64,000 bases of DNA from Doris montereyensis (GCA_037039925.1 JAXRKP010000379.1:1-64000), one strand, 5' to 3'. Shown: positions 12,841-26,100, counted from the stretch's first letter. Notes: generated by a model from the letters alone, not told the origin. Numbers and translations: made by a program.

Positions 12841-14224
12841 GAGTCATCAAAGGTAAGTTTTAAATTCGCTATTTTTAGAGCCCAAATATTTACCCAATTA
12901 GAATGCTAAAATGCAAGGTGGGAGCATTGTAAAACACTTGATGACTGAAGGCTAGCTTGAATTCATTGTCATATTGTGGCTAAATAAACATGAACACAAA
13001 TCATCTATTCATGTAACCATAGCATTTCTCTCATGAGTTTTTATTATATGTGAAACCAATACACAATGTTTGCATTTGCCCACAGAATACTGAAAATGCA
13101 CATTTTGTACAAGCATTCCATTTAGTATACAGGGACTTTGTGGTATGAATTGAAATTGATGAAGGACCCTCGACAACATGATATTATGCATTCTATTATA
13201 CCGAAAATCATTTTTGAATTGAGTGTGATACTGTTATGAAAGATACCACTGTGCTGTCATATGAATCATACAGGGACGGACCATAATACCATAATGACTT
13301 ATTGAGCTGTAAAATGAAAGTATTTATCACATAACATTATGTCAACAGCGAAGAAGAAAAGTGTATAGAAAGTGAGACTAGTGAAAGAAAACATTGAAAA
13401 CTCCACAAAAGGAGATGGAACAAACATGGGACACTTTGGGATTATTTCCTTCGGCAATTACAAGCAAAACTCGATTTGTTAAACTAGAGAAAGACCAAGT
13501 GTTTGTTCTGTCTTTCTTGGTGGAGTTGTCACTTTTTGTTGTCTATTTTTTGTCCTTATTCATGCTTTGTATTTCATTCATGCTTTCTTACTTGAATTTG
13601 AGACAGTTCTTACTATTACGATTATGTTGAACTGCTTATGACGTTCCAACTTATTTAGTGATTAATTATTGTGCGTGGTTGTACTCTACATTTATTCTTT
13701 ACATGGTTTATTTTCTTTCTGTCCGTTTTTATGCTGGTTTTCTTTCCTTTGCCGTCTTTGTTTTAGTATTGGTTTTATTAGTAGGGTTTGTTTATATTTA
13801 TCCTGTGTGTGCCTATTTGTCATGTTTGGTATAAAGTTGACATTCATTGTAGCCCACTAGTGTTCTTTGTGATTCCAGTTTATTAAACCTGTTAAATAAT
13901 GTTTCTTTTAATCTTTATCGCTTAAATTGTTGTTTTGTTTTCTTGTTTTGTTTTTTTTTAAATACAAACCTCTGTTCATTCAAGTTGAACTGACATTACC
14001 CTCTACTGACCCTCTCTCTCTCTCTCTCTCACTATCTTTGTGTCTGTCTATCTGTCTATCGTCGGTCTCTTTGTCAGTCAGTGCCTTTCTGTTACATAAA
14101 GAAACTTCTTTCTCCTTTGATTCTTATTCCTTCCATGATGTATTGTTTTAATTGAACTTCATTATACAAAGTGGTCATCGGTAATAATCAAAAATCAAAG
14201 GTTTCAGTTACAATTAGGATCAAA
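12841..14224. other. Intergenic, no gene supported
   Basis: Contains Phe/Leu/Ser-rich open frames at 13394-13860 and a short CT run at 14008-14030. The composition of those frames and the lack of recognisable homology or splice context argue against a gene. Confidence 0.5.
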
Positions 14225-14470
14225 TGACAGAAATTGTAGCTTCTTTACATATTGGTTTTGAGGGGTGTCAGTTTGCTGAACTTTTTTGATCTTGAGGTCC
14301 TGGGTTTGAACCCTGAAATGCTAGTAGGAGTGACATTGTATTTTTGGGAAATACCAACGGGTCGAAAAACTTTCTTGAGTTTTTTCAGGTGAATCCCACC
14401 CCTTGGTCTAGGTAAAATTCTGCAAAAACCCGCCTTAGCTATGGATGTGGGTAAAATCAAATCAAATCAT
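14225..14470 (+). repeat. SINE family B, diverged copy
   Basis: The B box is GAGGTCCTGGGTTTGAACCC; the body CCTTGGTCTAGGTAAAATTC; the 3' end TATGGATGTGGGTAAAATC, matching the family B tail. Confidence 0.75.
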
Positions 14471-14518
14471 GTGATTTTGAAATTTGTTCTAGTTTTCATT
14501 CCAATTATAATTCCTTTC

Positions 14519-14560
14519 TCTCACACACACACACACATACACACACACACACACACACAG
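14519..14560 (+). repeat. (AC)n microsatellite
   Basis: About 20 AC dinucleotides with one TA interruption. Confidence 0.95.
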
Positions 14561-14689
14561 ACATGTGCTCATATAAAATAATATGTTTAAATATTATGTT
14601 ATGTCATAATATTATATATGTGATTTTATGCCTGCCACTCATGATAAAAAATGCATTGAAATGTCTGAGGCTGAGACTAAATTTGATGT

Positions 14690-14860
14690 CTCTGAACTGA
14701 GAGTCGAGAGCTTGATTAATGAGCGATCAGAATCTTAAAATATTTGAATGCTTTATGACCATGACACGCACCTCTCTGAACTGAGAGTCAAGAGCTTGAT
14801 TAATGAGTGACCAGAATCTTTGAAAATATTTGAATGCTTTATGACCATGACACGCGCTCA
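14690..14860 (+). repeat. Two-copy tandem duplication of ~80 bp
   Basis: Two adjacent units start CTGAACTGAGAGTC and contain AGAGCTTGATTAATGAG and GAATGCTTTATGACCATGAC. They differ by a few bases. Confidence 0.85.
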
Positions 14861-15319
14861 ACTTTGTTGGATGCTTTAATATGCTGTCTTGAAAGCTGTT
14901 GCTGTTTTATTGAATGCATTATGTAATATGATGATATTATTATTATATTATTATTCTTTGTCCGTTTTTTGTATCATCATGACAATAACTAAAGTTCCTC
15001 TTTGAAAATTGTGTGCATGCAGGTATTATTTTTTTTTTCTTTTTTGAGAAGTAAAATGCCAGTGAAAAAAGAAAAAGGCCGATTGGATAGCATATCAACA
15101 CACCTGGGATGCAATTTTAAAAGATTTAATTAAAACATTGACAAAACATTTTAAGAATGTGTCTCTTGCATTGTTTATTTTTACTCTTTAAAAGGTTTTT
15201 TGTTCTTCCAATTAGAACTGCTAGCCGTTTATTGTCCCTTCAGGCAAAATCATCAAAGTGTTAAATAAATTGAAAAAAGCCATGAAGCTAAAGCTAACAA
15301 GAAGAATAAAATTTGCCGC

Positions 15320-15790
15320 CAGTACAGGGGAACTCAGTAGTCCAAAGGCAAGGTATCAGCCTCTCAACCAAGAGGTCAAGGCATCAGCCTCTCAACCAAA
15401 AGGTCAAGGCATCAGCCTCTCAACCAAAAGGTCAAGGCATCAGCCTCTCATTAGTTTCAACCAAAAGGTCAAGGCATCAGCCTCTCATTAGTCTCAACCA
15501 AAAGTCAAGGCATCAGCCTCTCAACCAAAAGGTCAAGGCATCAGCCTCTCAATCAAAAGGTCAAAGACTCGAGCCCTGGCATGTTGAAAAGTTTCTGTTT
15601 TTTTTTTTAAGAGTAAAAGTCCAGATCGACATCTAGTCCCATTGGAGACGGACGATATAAATTAGATCCTGTGTGCAAATCACAATACTCTATGTAAATT
15701 TAAGATCCCTTGGTTGTTTACAGGGCAGTCCAGATAAAATCAAAAACCCTACCAAAAATCCCAGAGATCCGATCCTCCTAGTTGTAGATG
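15320..15790 (+). repeat. SINE family B with internal 28-bp amplification
   Basis: An ordinary family B SINE (GAACTCAGTAGTCCAAAGGC head; CTTGGTTGTTTACAGGGCAG body; TAGTTGTAGATGTG tail) in which the segment AAGGTCAAGGCATCAGCC plus TCTCAACC is repeated about seven times at 15348-15562. The expansion lies between the A-box and B-box regions, which should spoil Pol III promoter spacing. Confidence 0.85.
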
Positions 15791-15794
15791 TGAA

Positions 15795-16275
15795 ATTCCT
15801 TCAAGACCATTAAGGCCCTATAGAGATGGAGTGTATCCGGTTTCAATAGCATGAAGGGGAACAGGTACTAATAACCACCTCCTGGACAGGACGCTAGTTT
15901 AATGCAGGTCATTACTCCCAAGTTAGTACTTGTACCCATTTGCACCTGATGCGTGTAAAGTGTCTTTCTGAAGGAACACAATATCAGACCTAGCTTTGCT
16001 TAGGTGCCGACGCAGAGGTCACGGGTTCGATCCCCATGGTGGCCTGGATTTTTTTGTCTATTCCTTCTATTTGTCTCGTCTTTGTTCCTATGGGGCTTTC
16101 ATATTATCTTGTGTCATTACCTTCACTTCCGACATGCCCCTTGCCTCACTGTTTGTCTCTATGGTTTGTAACTTGTTTCATTGTAATTTACATCTCCACC
16201 ATATGCAGTGATCTCAGCGAGAATTAAGAGGATGCAGCAAAATGAAAGATGTTTGGAAGTGGAAGAGTCAAAGGA
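15795..16275 (+). repeat. SINE C, SINE D and family A copies in series
   Basis: 15795-15990 is family C (CCTTCAAGACCATTAAGGCC, ACCACCTCCTGGACAGG, GAAGGAACACAATATC). 15990-16185 is family D (GAGGTCACGGGTTCGATCCC, TTTGTTCCTATGGGGCTTTC, GACATGCCCCTTGCCTC). 16190-16275 is family A (CACCATATGCAGTGATCTCA). All are on the + strand, so insertions appear stacked end to end. Confidence 0.75.
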
Positions 16276-16302
16276 AAGAAGTATACAGCAAAAAGATGTT
16301 TA

Positions 16303-16866
16303 CGAGAGTGGCTATATGGTTATAAGAGTGGTTATATGGTTATAAGAGTGGTTATATGGTTATAAGAGTGGCTATATGGTTATAAGAGTGGTTATATGGT
16401 TATAAGAGTGGCTATATGGTTACAAGAGTGGCTATATGGTTACAAGAGTGGCTATATGGTTATAAGAGTGGCTATATGGTTATAAGAGTGGCTATATGGT
16501 TATAAGAGTGGCTATATGGTTATAAGAGTGGTTATATGGTTACAAGAGTGGCTATATGGTTATAAGAGTGGCTATATGGTTATAAGAGTGGCTATATGGT
16601 TATAAGAGTGGTTATATGGTTATAAGAGTGGCTATATGGTTACAAGAGTGGCTATATGGTTACAAGAGTGGCTATATGGTTACAAGAGAGGGCTATATGG
16701 TTATAAGAGTGGCTATATGGTTATAAGAGTGGCTATATGGTTATAAGAGTGGCTATATGGTTATAAGAGTGGCTATATGGTTATAAGAGTGGTTATATGG
16801 TTATAAGAGTGGCTATATGGTTATAAGAGTGGCTATATGGTTATAAGAGTGGTTATATGGTTATAG
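16303..16866 (+). repeat. 20-bp minisatellite, ~28 copies
   Basis: The unit is GAGTGGCTATATGGTTATAA. Copies are nearly identical, with two recurrent variant sites (GGC/GGT and TATAA/TACAA) and one copy with an extra base near 16690. The high homogeneity suggests recent expansion. Confidence 0.97.
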
Positions 16867-16916
16867 TTGTGCATCTCAAAACCATCTTTCTTCTCCCAAG
16901 CAGGAAATTATTAGAA

Positions 16917-17590
16917 TCATTCATAACCCTCTCTCTCACTCAAAATAGGGATTCATTCATAACCCTCTCACTCAAAATAGGATTCATTCAAAATAACATT
17001 CATAACTCTCACTCAAAATAGGATTCACAACCCTCTCTCACTCAAAATAGGATTCATTCATAACTCTCTTCACTCAAAATAGGATTCATTCATAACCCTC
17101 TCTCACTCAAAATAGGATTCATTCATAACCCTCTCTCACTCAAAATAGATTCATTCATAACCCTCTCTCTCAAAATAGGATTCATTCATAACCCTCTCTC
17201 ACTCAAAATAGGATTCATTTATAACCTCTCTCACTCAAAATAGGATTCATTCATAACCCTTTCTCACTCAAAATAGGATTCATTCATAACCCTTTCTCAC
17301 TCAAAATAGGATTCATTCATAACCTCTCTCACTCAAAATAGGATTCATTCATAACCCTCTCTCACCAAAATAGGATTCACTCATAACCCTCTCTCACTCA
17401 AAATAGGATTCATTCATAACCCTCTCTGACTCAAAATAGGTTTCATTCATAACCCTCTCTCACTCAAAGTAGATTCATTCATAACCCTCTCTCACTCAAA
17501 ATAGGATTCATTCATAACCCTCTCTCACTCAAAATAGGATTTATTCATAACCCTCTCTCACTCAAAATAGGATTCATTCATAACCTCTCA
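16917..17590 (+). repeat. 33-bp minisatellite, ~20 copies
   Basis: The unit reads ATTCATAACCCTCTCTCACT followed by CAAAATAGGATTC. Copies vary mainly by loss of one or two bases in CT or A runs. It begins about 50 bp after the 20-bp array ends. Confidence 0.96.
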
Positions 17591-17877
17591 GTTACACGCA
17601 AAAACAACAACAAAAAAAGAAAGAAAAAAGAAATGTGAAACTCAGTTTTTGTAATAATAGAACTGAAAGACAAAAGATTTATTCCAAAAAAAAAAGTTTT
17701 TAACTTTGTAACATCACCCCTTTGCCCTATATTTTTTAACATCCATAGATGAAAAAAAGCATTCAAAAGATGCAACAAAATAAATACAAGAAATTTCACA
17801 TTTATTATAATACAGTTCAAAAACGTTAAAGGTAAAACTAGTATAAGTGAAGATGTCAAAACATCAAAAAGGGTAAG

Positions 17878-17975
17878 AAACAACTATATGTCAATTGAAT
17901 AAACAGAAACAACTACATGTCAATTGAATAACTACAGAAACAACTATATGTCAATTGAATAACTACAGAAACAAC
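17878..17975 (+). repeat. Three copies of a ~31-bp unit
   Basis: Three copies of CAACTATATGTCAATTGAAT with spacers containing ACAGAAA. Confidence 0.85.
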
Positions 17976-19025
17976 CTGTAAAATATTACTGTACTGTTTC
18001 TGTTTTCTTTTTTCAATCTTTTCCTTATTCTTTAAATCTTATTTTTAACGGTTTTCTTTTGCAGCACCATAAAAAAGCTCTTTTTTTATACAAAAGAATT
18101 GATAAATTTACGTAAAAAAATTAAGATTAGAAAGCAGTAAATGGTTTTTGTAAGTTAAAAGGCAGGGAAAATATCAGAATATTGATCAATAAAGTTTTTG
18201 AGGAATTTACTTAGTCTTCCAGATTTGAGAATTTTGAGATATCACAGAGCATTCAAATTCAAGTAAATAACTCAAAAATCCTGATTGAAACAAAAAGAAC
18301 TCAATTGAGCTTTCAAAATTAGGGAGAGCACTATGTCGTAGACTATCACATTATAGTTGATGGACCAGAGAAAAGAAAGTACGGGTACATAAAAGATGTG
18401 GAAAATGTTGATATAACATCAAAACATTAAAGATTGATATGGCAGTAAAGTGCATTCTACTTTATATAATTATAATGCTTAAGTGTATAATTGGAGCTAT
18501 ATACATGACATTACAGTTTTCGTTTTTTTAAAAAGCAATTTTTATCTGTTTGCTATTTAAAAGACTCCTTGAGTTAAGTTTTTGTTTTTCCCTACATAAA
18601 AAGATCATTTCTATTTTTAGAAAAGACGTGTTCGAAAATGAAAACTATTTAACACAGGAGGAAAATTTACAAGCACTGTAACAACAAGACTGTAACAACA
18701 TCGTCAAAGAGTGAAAACATTTAAACAACTGCTGCGGGAGTCTAGAACTTCAACACAATAGTTTTTTCTTTCTGAGATAAAAAATAAAATATATGAGTAT
18801 ATAGTTTAAAGTATACAACAGATTTTAAAATTTGAATTTACACATTTCTATTTGTGTTAAATGGACGATTTATAACACGATTTCTCTATGACACAATTTC
18901 ATAATGGCTGGTAATGTTACCAGGAGTTTGTAAAAATCTGAAATGCGGGAATAAGTTTTTATTTGTTAGGTCAAAAACAATTATCATTGAGATGGAAAAA
19001 CCCGAAAGGACCTGTACATTTTGTC
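17976..19025. other. Intergenic AT-rich, no feature seen
   Basis: No coding homology, SINE boxes or TIRs recognised. Confidence 0.5.
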
Positions 19026-20116
19026 TTAACTCTTTCCGCCCGGAGGACGACTCAGTCATCAATGCGATTTTCCCTATTCTGTCGAACCATTTTCCGACCT
19101 CTGCGCCGTTTAAGAGCTGATTATTGATACCTAGGACCTCATTTCGTTAGGAAATAGCTTTGCGCTACTTTTTAGACTCTTCTGTTCCGGTCTACTTTTG
19201 TTTTTACTTTGCCAAAGCGTTTCCAACTGTCAGCATTGGAATTTCATGAAAATTAAACAAGAGAGATGGCTGAGAGACCGTCAATGCAACCTCATCTGTT
19301 TGATGTAACACAGGCTATTGTTCTTGTGGATGAAATAACAGATGTCAGGGAGGTTGATAGTGATGTCTAATGTCAGTGATTTGTGTCAGGAGATAATAAT
19401 CTAAATCAGTAACAAGTAGTGAAGAATCCACTGATCTAGCCATAGTGTTGAACCAGATCTAGATAGATCTAGATGTAAATCCAGACCTCTTTTAGTTTTA
19501 TGACTATAATAAATAGATCTAGACCAAATCCTATTACTACAAGAACAGATAGATTTAGATCTAGAATCAGAATTGAAAAGGACTGGGTCATTTCAAATGG
19601 TAGGTGAGACAAACACCTGCTTTATGGTTCAACTCACCCGTAACGTTGGTGTGAATCCCGAAAAAGTTCTATTTTTATCTGAGAGTGGTGAATTTTAAAA
19701 TATTCATACAAGAAAGATTTTTCCAGCGAATGCCTTCATGTTATACATCAATTGAAAGCTAATTGGATTTAACACATTATGATAACCATTTGGATAACAT
19801 CAATCAACAGTTTGGAGGACCTGATGAAAATAAAACTGAAGGAAAAGGAATTTATGTTTCAATTTTTTTCCACTCACTCCTTTTCTCCCACCCACACCCA
19901 CCTCTATAAGCATGCAAATCACCTCAATCTCTGTTTAAAATGATGGGAAATTTATTTCCCTTCAATATGATACCAAGTATGTTGACTTGCTGCTTATTTT
20001 AAGATAGTTATGGTCAGTTTTAGGTACTTGGGTAGAAATTTCACACCGCTCCAAAAAGTTAATGCCGGCGAAAACTTGGGGCAACCAGGTTTTTAATTCC
20101 AGGTGGAAAGAGTTAA
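19026..20116 (+). mobile_element. 1.09-kb TTAA-flanked TIR element (piggyBac-like, non-autonomous)
   Basis: The element is bounded by TTAA at 19026-19029 and 20113-20116. The ends are inverted: CTCTTTCCGCCCGG on the left and the complement of CTCTTTCCACCTGG on the right. TTAA target duplication with CTNTTTC-type ends is characteristic of the piggyBac superfamily. There is no transposase frame. The interior includes an AGATCTAGAT-rich cluster (19455-19560). A diverged copy in inverse orientation lies at 27635-28748 and a 3' part-copy at 61900-62270. It ends about 60 bp past the PINK1 stop, so it may form part of the PINK1 3' UTR or flank. Confidence 0.82.
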
Positions 20117-20176
20117 AAGAGCTGATCTCACGTTCACTTCAGAAGGAATTAAACAAATGTCACTAGCAGGCTATAC

Positions 20177-23100
20177 CTAAAAATACTTCAAAGATGCTTT
20201 GAAATCAGAATAGGTGAGGCGTGACAGAAAAACAAACGTGTTGACCAGATCCATGCTCTGTTTGTCTGACGGCTTCTTCAACGTCAGGTAACTGTACAAT
20301 GCCAGACTCTGGGATAAAATTTTCTGAAACATGAGCTCTTCTTTGGTGGGAGGCAACAAATGGCGGCGACCGGCTGGTCGCCCACTTTGAAACAACGTAA
20401 CGAGGCCTTGTCGCACTTCGAAAATGGGATTTCCTCATCTGCTTGTGGCCATTCTTCCTCGATGACAGAAGAACCATCTGTACCACGGTTGCAGCCACAT
20501 CCGCTGGAAGGTCGCTGGAAAACATTGTGTGAAAATCAGCTAAGCTGTATAAGACCCTATGGAATCCCCATTGCTAAGCTGTATAAGACCCTGTGGAATC
20601 CCCATTGCTAAGCTGTATAAGACCCTATGGAATCCCCATTGCTAAGCTGTATAAGACCCTATGGAATCCCCATTGCTAAACTGTATAAGACCCTATGGAA
20701 TCCCCATTGCTAAACTGTATAAGATCCTATGGAATCCCCATTGCCAAGCTGTATAAGACCCTATGGAATCCCCATTGCTAAGACCCTGTATAAGATCCTA
20801 TGGAATCCCCATTGCTAAGCTGTATAAGACCCTATGGAATCCCCATTGCTAAGCTGTATAAGACCCTATGGAATCCCCATTGCTAAGCTGTATAAGACCC
20901 TATGGAATCCCCATTGCTAAGCTGTATAAGACCCTATGGAATCCCCATTGCATTGCAAGCTGTATAAGACCCTATGGAATCTCCATTGCTAAGCTGTATA
21001 AGACCCTATGGAATCCCCATTGCTATGGAATCCCATTGCTAAGCTGTAGAAGCTGTAGCTGTATAAGACCCTATGGAATCCCCATTGCTAAGCTGTATAA
21101 GACCCTATGGAATCCCCATTTGCTGTATAAGACCCTATGGAATCCCCATTGCCAAGCTGTATAAGACCCTATGGAATCCCAAGCTGTATAAGACCCTTGC
21201 CAAGCTGTATAAGACCCTATGGAATCCCCATTGCTAAGCTGTATAAGACCCTATGGAATCCCCATTGCCAAGCTGTATAAGACCCTATGGAATCCCCATT
21301 GCTAAGGGTTCTGGAAGGAAATGGGCAAAAAGGGTATGGCTGAAAATAAATATATATATATATAATATCTCCATCCCATAAGTATACAAGCTAGGTGAGT
21401 GATATTTAGAGGATGGCAGGGGTAATAAGGATGAGCTTTGATAATAAACCATCAAATATACAAAACGAGGTCATGTAAATTTAAATATTGATGGATTTGT
21501 TCGTGAATATATAACTTTTGTCTTTTTAACAAAAATACAGTAGCACTTTAGTAGCAGCAATTTCCATCTAAAAACATGGTCTACCCTTCCAACACACTTT
21601 CTCAGGAAACAAAATTTTGTTTCTACAAAAACTGACCCCTTAACAACACGTCAAGACAACATGATTTATAGCACTAGCAGACACCTAACTTGTCAAAGAT
21701 ATCTTTTGTCATATATTTCAAATATAGGAGGCATTTCAATTAAACCAAATCTGTAGATGATCAAGCCATGCCCTCAGCTGTAATAAATAGGTGCTGATGG
21801 TGACATACTCTACCATTCGGACGGCAAGCTGCCAATTTCATCCACCTAGGTCAAACAGACAATGGTCGACATCTACCTAAGGCCATTAACAACGAATCTT
21901 ATTCTTCCCGCCGGCATCATGATGCACCGTGTTTTGCGACGGCAGAACAATCAAATGATGAACGGTGTAAATCCATCATTGCTTGACGTATGTTATGAAA
22001 ACACTCGAGGTTAATTGTTGTCAATCAAATCAAAGAAGTAAAAAAAATTAAGTTCAAAGTTCCTTTAAGGACATTATGGCCCGTTGGAGCCAGAGCTTAT
22101 CCCGGTTTCTATCGGGCGAGACGGAACAAGTGATAATTAATAATCACCTCCAGGACAGAGCATTAGCTAGTTTGACGCAGGTTTCTGCTCCCAAGTCTCT
22201 CTCTCTCTCTCTCCCTTGATGTCTATGGTCTGTCAGTCTACCTGTTTATTTGTCTGCGTTTCTGTCTGTATCTCTGTCTGTCTGTCTATCTATGTCTCTC
22301 TCACTCACACACACACACACACACACACACAGCACACACACACATACACACAAACATGTTCATCTCTGTAAAAAACACCCCAAAAAAGGAGTAAATACAC
22401 AAAACACTTCATACCTTCGTTGGATCGCGATCAAGCAAACTTATGACCAGCTTTTTGATAGCACTAGGCACCTCATCTACAAATATAAAACAAATGAAAT
22501 CTGAAATGGATTAAATGACAAAGATAGGGGGGGGGGGGGGAGGTTGCCTAATTGATGAGGTATAACCAATAGAAAAAATAATATAGTAGATGTACTACTA
22601 TGCAGTCTGTGCAAAACTTTTCATTGAATTTACTCATATTGGGTTGGGTTTTTGTTATATATCTATGATACATGACGGAGAAAATAAAACTCTTGCCTTT
22701 ACTTTTCTTCTTAACAGTTGGGGTGGGTTTTTTTATATTCATATAAAATTTAGAATAATCATCCAATTTTTGTCTCTCTTGAAAAAAAAAAAAAAATTTG
22801 AAATCCTCCACTTACAAGCCATCTGGCTATCCGATAATCTACAGTAGAATCTGCTCCCCATTCCCCCATAATTCATATGTATACTCATTTCCTTATACTC
22901 TGCCGTCTTTTGCTAAAAGGACGAATATCGGCAAATCACAATTTTACAGGAGAGCCAAAAAACTGTTTACAATCATATCTCAGAGTTTTTAACGTAGAAC
23001 AATGAAATTTGACATAGGGTATGCACATATATCTTTTGTGTCCAAAGAAATATATGATGTGCAAACTCGATCAATAGTTATAAAGCACTCGTCCTTTTAT

Positions 23101-26100
23101 GAGAAGTGAAGGAATGATATTTTACCCGATCTCTTCTGAGAAAATGATGAATATCGCTAATTAATCTATTCATCCTTTTACGCGCAAAGATATGTCAAAT
23201 ACAGAACACATTCATGAAATGAATTTATGATAATGATACATTTATTTTTCCATTATACTATTTGATATGGAAAATAGCAAACCTGAAATCGGCGGAAATG
23301 AAAATCGTAAACATGTATTTATAACTGAAACATTTTGACATAATAATATATCGCCTTCATGAGCTATTTCCTGAAGCCTGCCTTTCATTGTACCGGGTAC
23401 ATCCTAAGATCGTTGTTCCTTGCATTCACCGTTTGGTCGAGCCAAAACATATGGTGATCCTCGGCACAAGTGCCAGCAAATGTTGGATAATGTTATCTCC
23501 CTTTTTGCCGTCAACTGATATGTCCAAGTCATCACCTTCCCGGACCATTTGAGCATTTCTCTTTTCTTTCTTTGGACTCCTGAATAAGTGATCATCTGCC
23601 TAATGTACTGTATTTGATTTGAGTGATTAAGATTCCAAAAGCAATTCTTTATGTTTCCTCGATGAGTGTTGCTAAAATGGTCATGGTATTTATTACAATT
23701 TTCTGAAGAACAGCCTTCCAAAAAATATTCTTTCTTGAATCCTTTCTTTTAGCGATCGTTCAGTTTGATGCAGCAAGGAAGAAGCCTAATGGCTTAGTAG
23801 ACGTTGATGGAGCAAAGCAGAAGTCTAATGGCTTAGTAGACGTTGATGGAGCAAAGCGGAAGTCTAATGGCTTAGTAGACGTTGATGGAGCAAAGCAGAA
23901 GTCTAATGGCTTAGTAGATGTTGATGGAGCAAAGCAGAAGTCTAGTGACTTAGTAGATGTTGATGGAGCAAAGCAGAAGTCTAGTGACTTAGTAGATGTT
24001 GATGCAGCAAAGCAGAAGTCTGACTTAGTAGATGTTGATGGAGCAAAGCAGAAGTCTAGTGACTTAGTAGATGTTGATGGAGCAAAGCAGAAGTCTAATG
24101 GCTTAGTAGATGTTGATGGAGCAAAGCAGAAGTCTATTGATTTAGTAGATGTTGATGGAGCAAGGCTGAAGTGGGGTGGCTTAGAATGTTGATGGAGCAA
24201 GGCTAGAAGTCTATTGACTTAGTAGATGACATTGATGGAGCAAGGCTGAAGTGTGGTGGCTTAGAAGACATTTAGCAATGAAGTGGTGGCTTAGAAGACA
24301 TTGATGGAGCAAGGCTGGAAGTGGTGGTGGTGAGCTAGATGGAGCAAGGCTGAATACGTAGATGGAGCAGCGGTGTATACGTAGATGGAGCAAGGCTGAA
24401 GTGTGGTGGCTTAGAAGACATTGATGGAGCAAGGTTGAAGTGGAGCAAGGCTGAAGTGTGGTGACTTAGAAGACATTGATGGAGCAAGGCTGAACGTACG
24501 TAGATGGAGATGGAGCAAGGCTGAAGCAAGGCTGAAGTGTGGTGACTGAGAATACGTAGATGGAGCAAGGTTGAAGTGTGGTGACTGAGAATACGTAGAT
24601 GGAGCAAGGCTGAAGTGTGGTGGCTGAGAATACGTAGATGGAGCAAGGCTGAAGTGTGGTGACTGAGAATACGTAGATGGAGAAGGTTGAAGTGTGGTGA
24701 CTGAGAATACGTAGATGGAGCAAGGCTGAAGTGTGGTGGCTGAGAATACGTAAATGGAGCAAGGTTGAAGTGTGGTGACTGAGAATACGTAGATGGAGCA
24801 AGGCTGAAGTGTGGTGGCTGAGAATACGTAAAATGGAGCAAGGTTGAAGTGTGGTGGCTGAGAATACGAGATGGAGCAAGGCTGGAAGTGTGGTGACTGA
24901 GAATACGTAGATGGAGCAAGGCTGAAGTGTGGTGGCTGAGAATACGTAGATGGAGCAAAGCTGAAGTCTGGTGACTTAGAAAACGTTGATTGAGCAAGGC
25001 TGAAGTGTGGTGGCTTAGAAAACGTTGATTGAGCAAGGCTGAAGTCCGGTCTTAGTAGAGGTTGATGGAGCCAGGCTGAAGTTTGATGGGTTATAAGACA
25101 TTGAAGGAGCAGAGCTGAAATCTGGTGGTTTAGAAGACATTGGAGGAAAAAAGCTGGTCGGATGGGTTTGAGGACGTGGATGGAGCAAGGCTGCTTTCGG
25201 GCAGAGCAGTATTGGTTGATGGAGCCTAATCTTTTTGGAATCTAAACAATGAAGCTATATGGCCTATGTCAGGATGAAATTGTGTGGAGACATACGTCTA
25301 TTTGTCTTACTCTCCATGTGACCCTGCTAATTTTAACTTCCTTTTTCTGTCCTTTGTCAGAAAACAATGATTCTAGCTGTAGTAGTTCATCTCGTGTGGG
25401 AATTCATTTATATTTTTACTTAGTTGATAGCTTTTGGTCAGTTTCGCATAGTACATCATTAACATCGCAAATAGTTGTTTTTTATGGAGGCCACCAAAAC
25501 ACCATCATCGCGTGAAAATTAATCACTGTCCTCTCGATCCAAATGATTATTTATTGATACAGCTGTAATGTAATTCAATCTCAAATGCAAATTGCAGGAG
25601 ATTGTCATCGCCGGCATCTTCTTGCCAAATGTCGTCCATCTTGAAATGGCCATACATGCATTATGATTGCATTATAATCAAGGGTGAGAAATCATTTGGT
25701 TCATACTTGTTCTTTACATTGCTGAATTACACAGCATGCGCACTACATAGCTCTGCATATAATTCCAGGATCAGCCTGACAGGTTTACAGAAAAGTAACT
25801 AATTTTCGGTTTTATATCTATATCTAACGCTGAAGTAGATATTATAATAAATATATAACAAAGATCTAGAGTAAATATATCTGTAAATTTGTTACTGATT
25901 TCATTTTTCAAGCACTTATCGAACCTATAGATTGTGTCTGATTGATTTCATTCTAATGACAAGACAAAAAACCATACTTCTATGGGGTAAAATGATAGAT
26001 CTAGATTTCTCATATTCTGTTGTTATCATAGTAACTGGATTAGGACAAATTGATAGATTTATCTACTCTAGATCATTGTGAAAACATGAAATAAATGTAC

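Noticed and set aside
13394..13860. Hydrophobic frames that could be a membrane protein
   Set aside because: Phe/Leu/Tyr-rich translation of T-rich DNA with no family match, splice context or continuation.
15258..15636. Lys/Ser/Gln-rich repeated frames
   Set aside because: They lie inside a SINE with an internal 28-bp expansion.
9572..17590. Possible CRISPR-like direct repeats
   Set aside because: Units abut without unique spacers, the genome is eukaryotic, and there are no cas genes; these are minisatellites.
20360..21164. Plus-strand frames repeating YKTLWNPH
   Set aside because: Translation of the 34-bp satellite next to the last PINK1 exon.
23760..25036. 146- and 233-residue frames with 13-residue repeats on the minus strand
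   Set aside because: They come from a 39-bp satellite inside a PINK1 intron. Units slip frame, and there is no start, signal or splice support.
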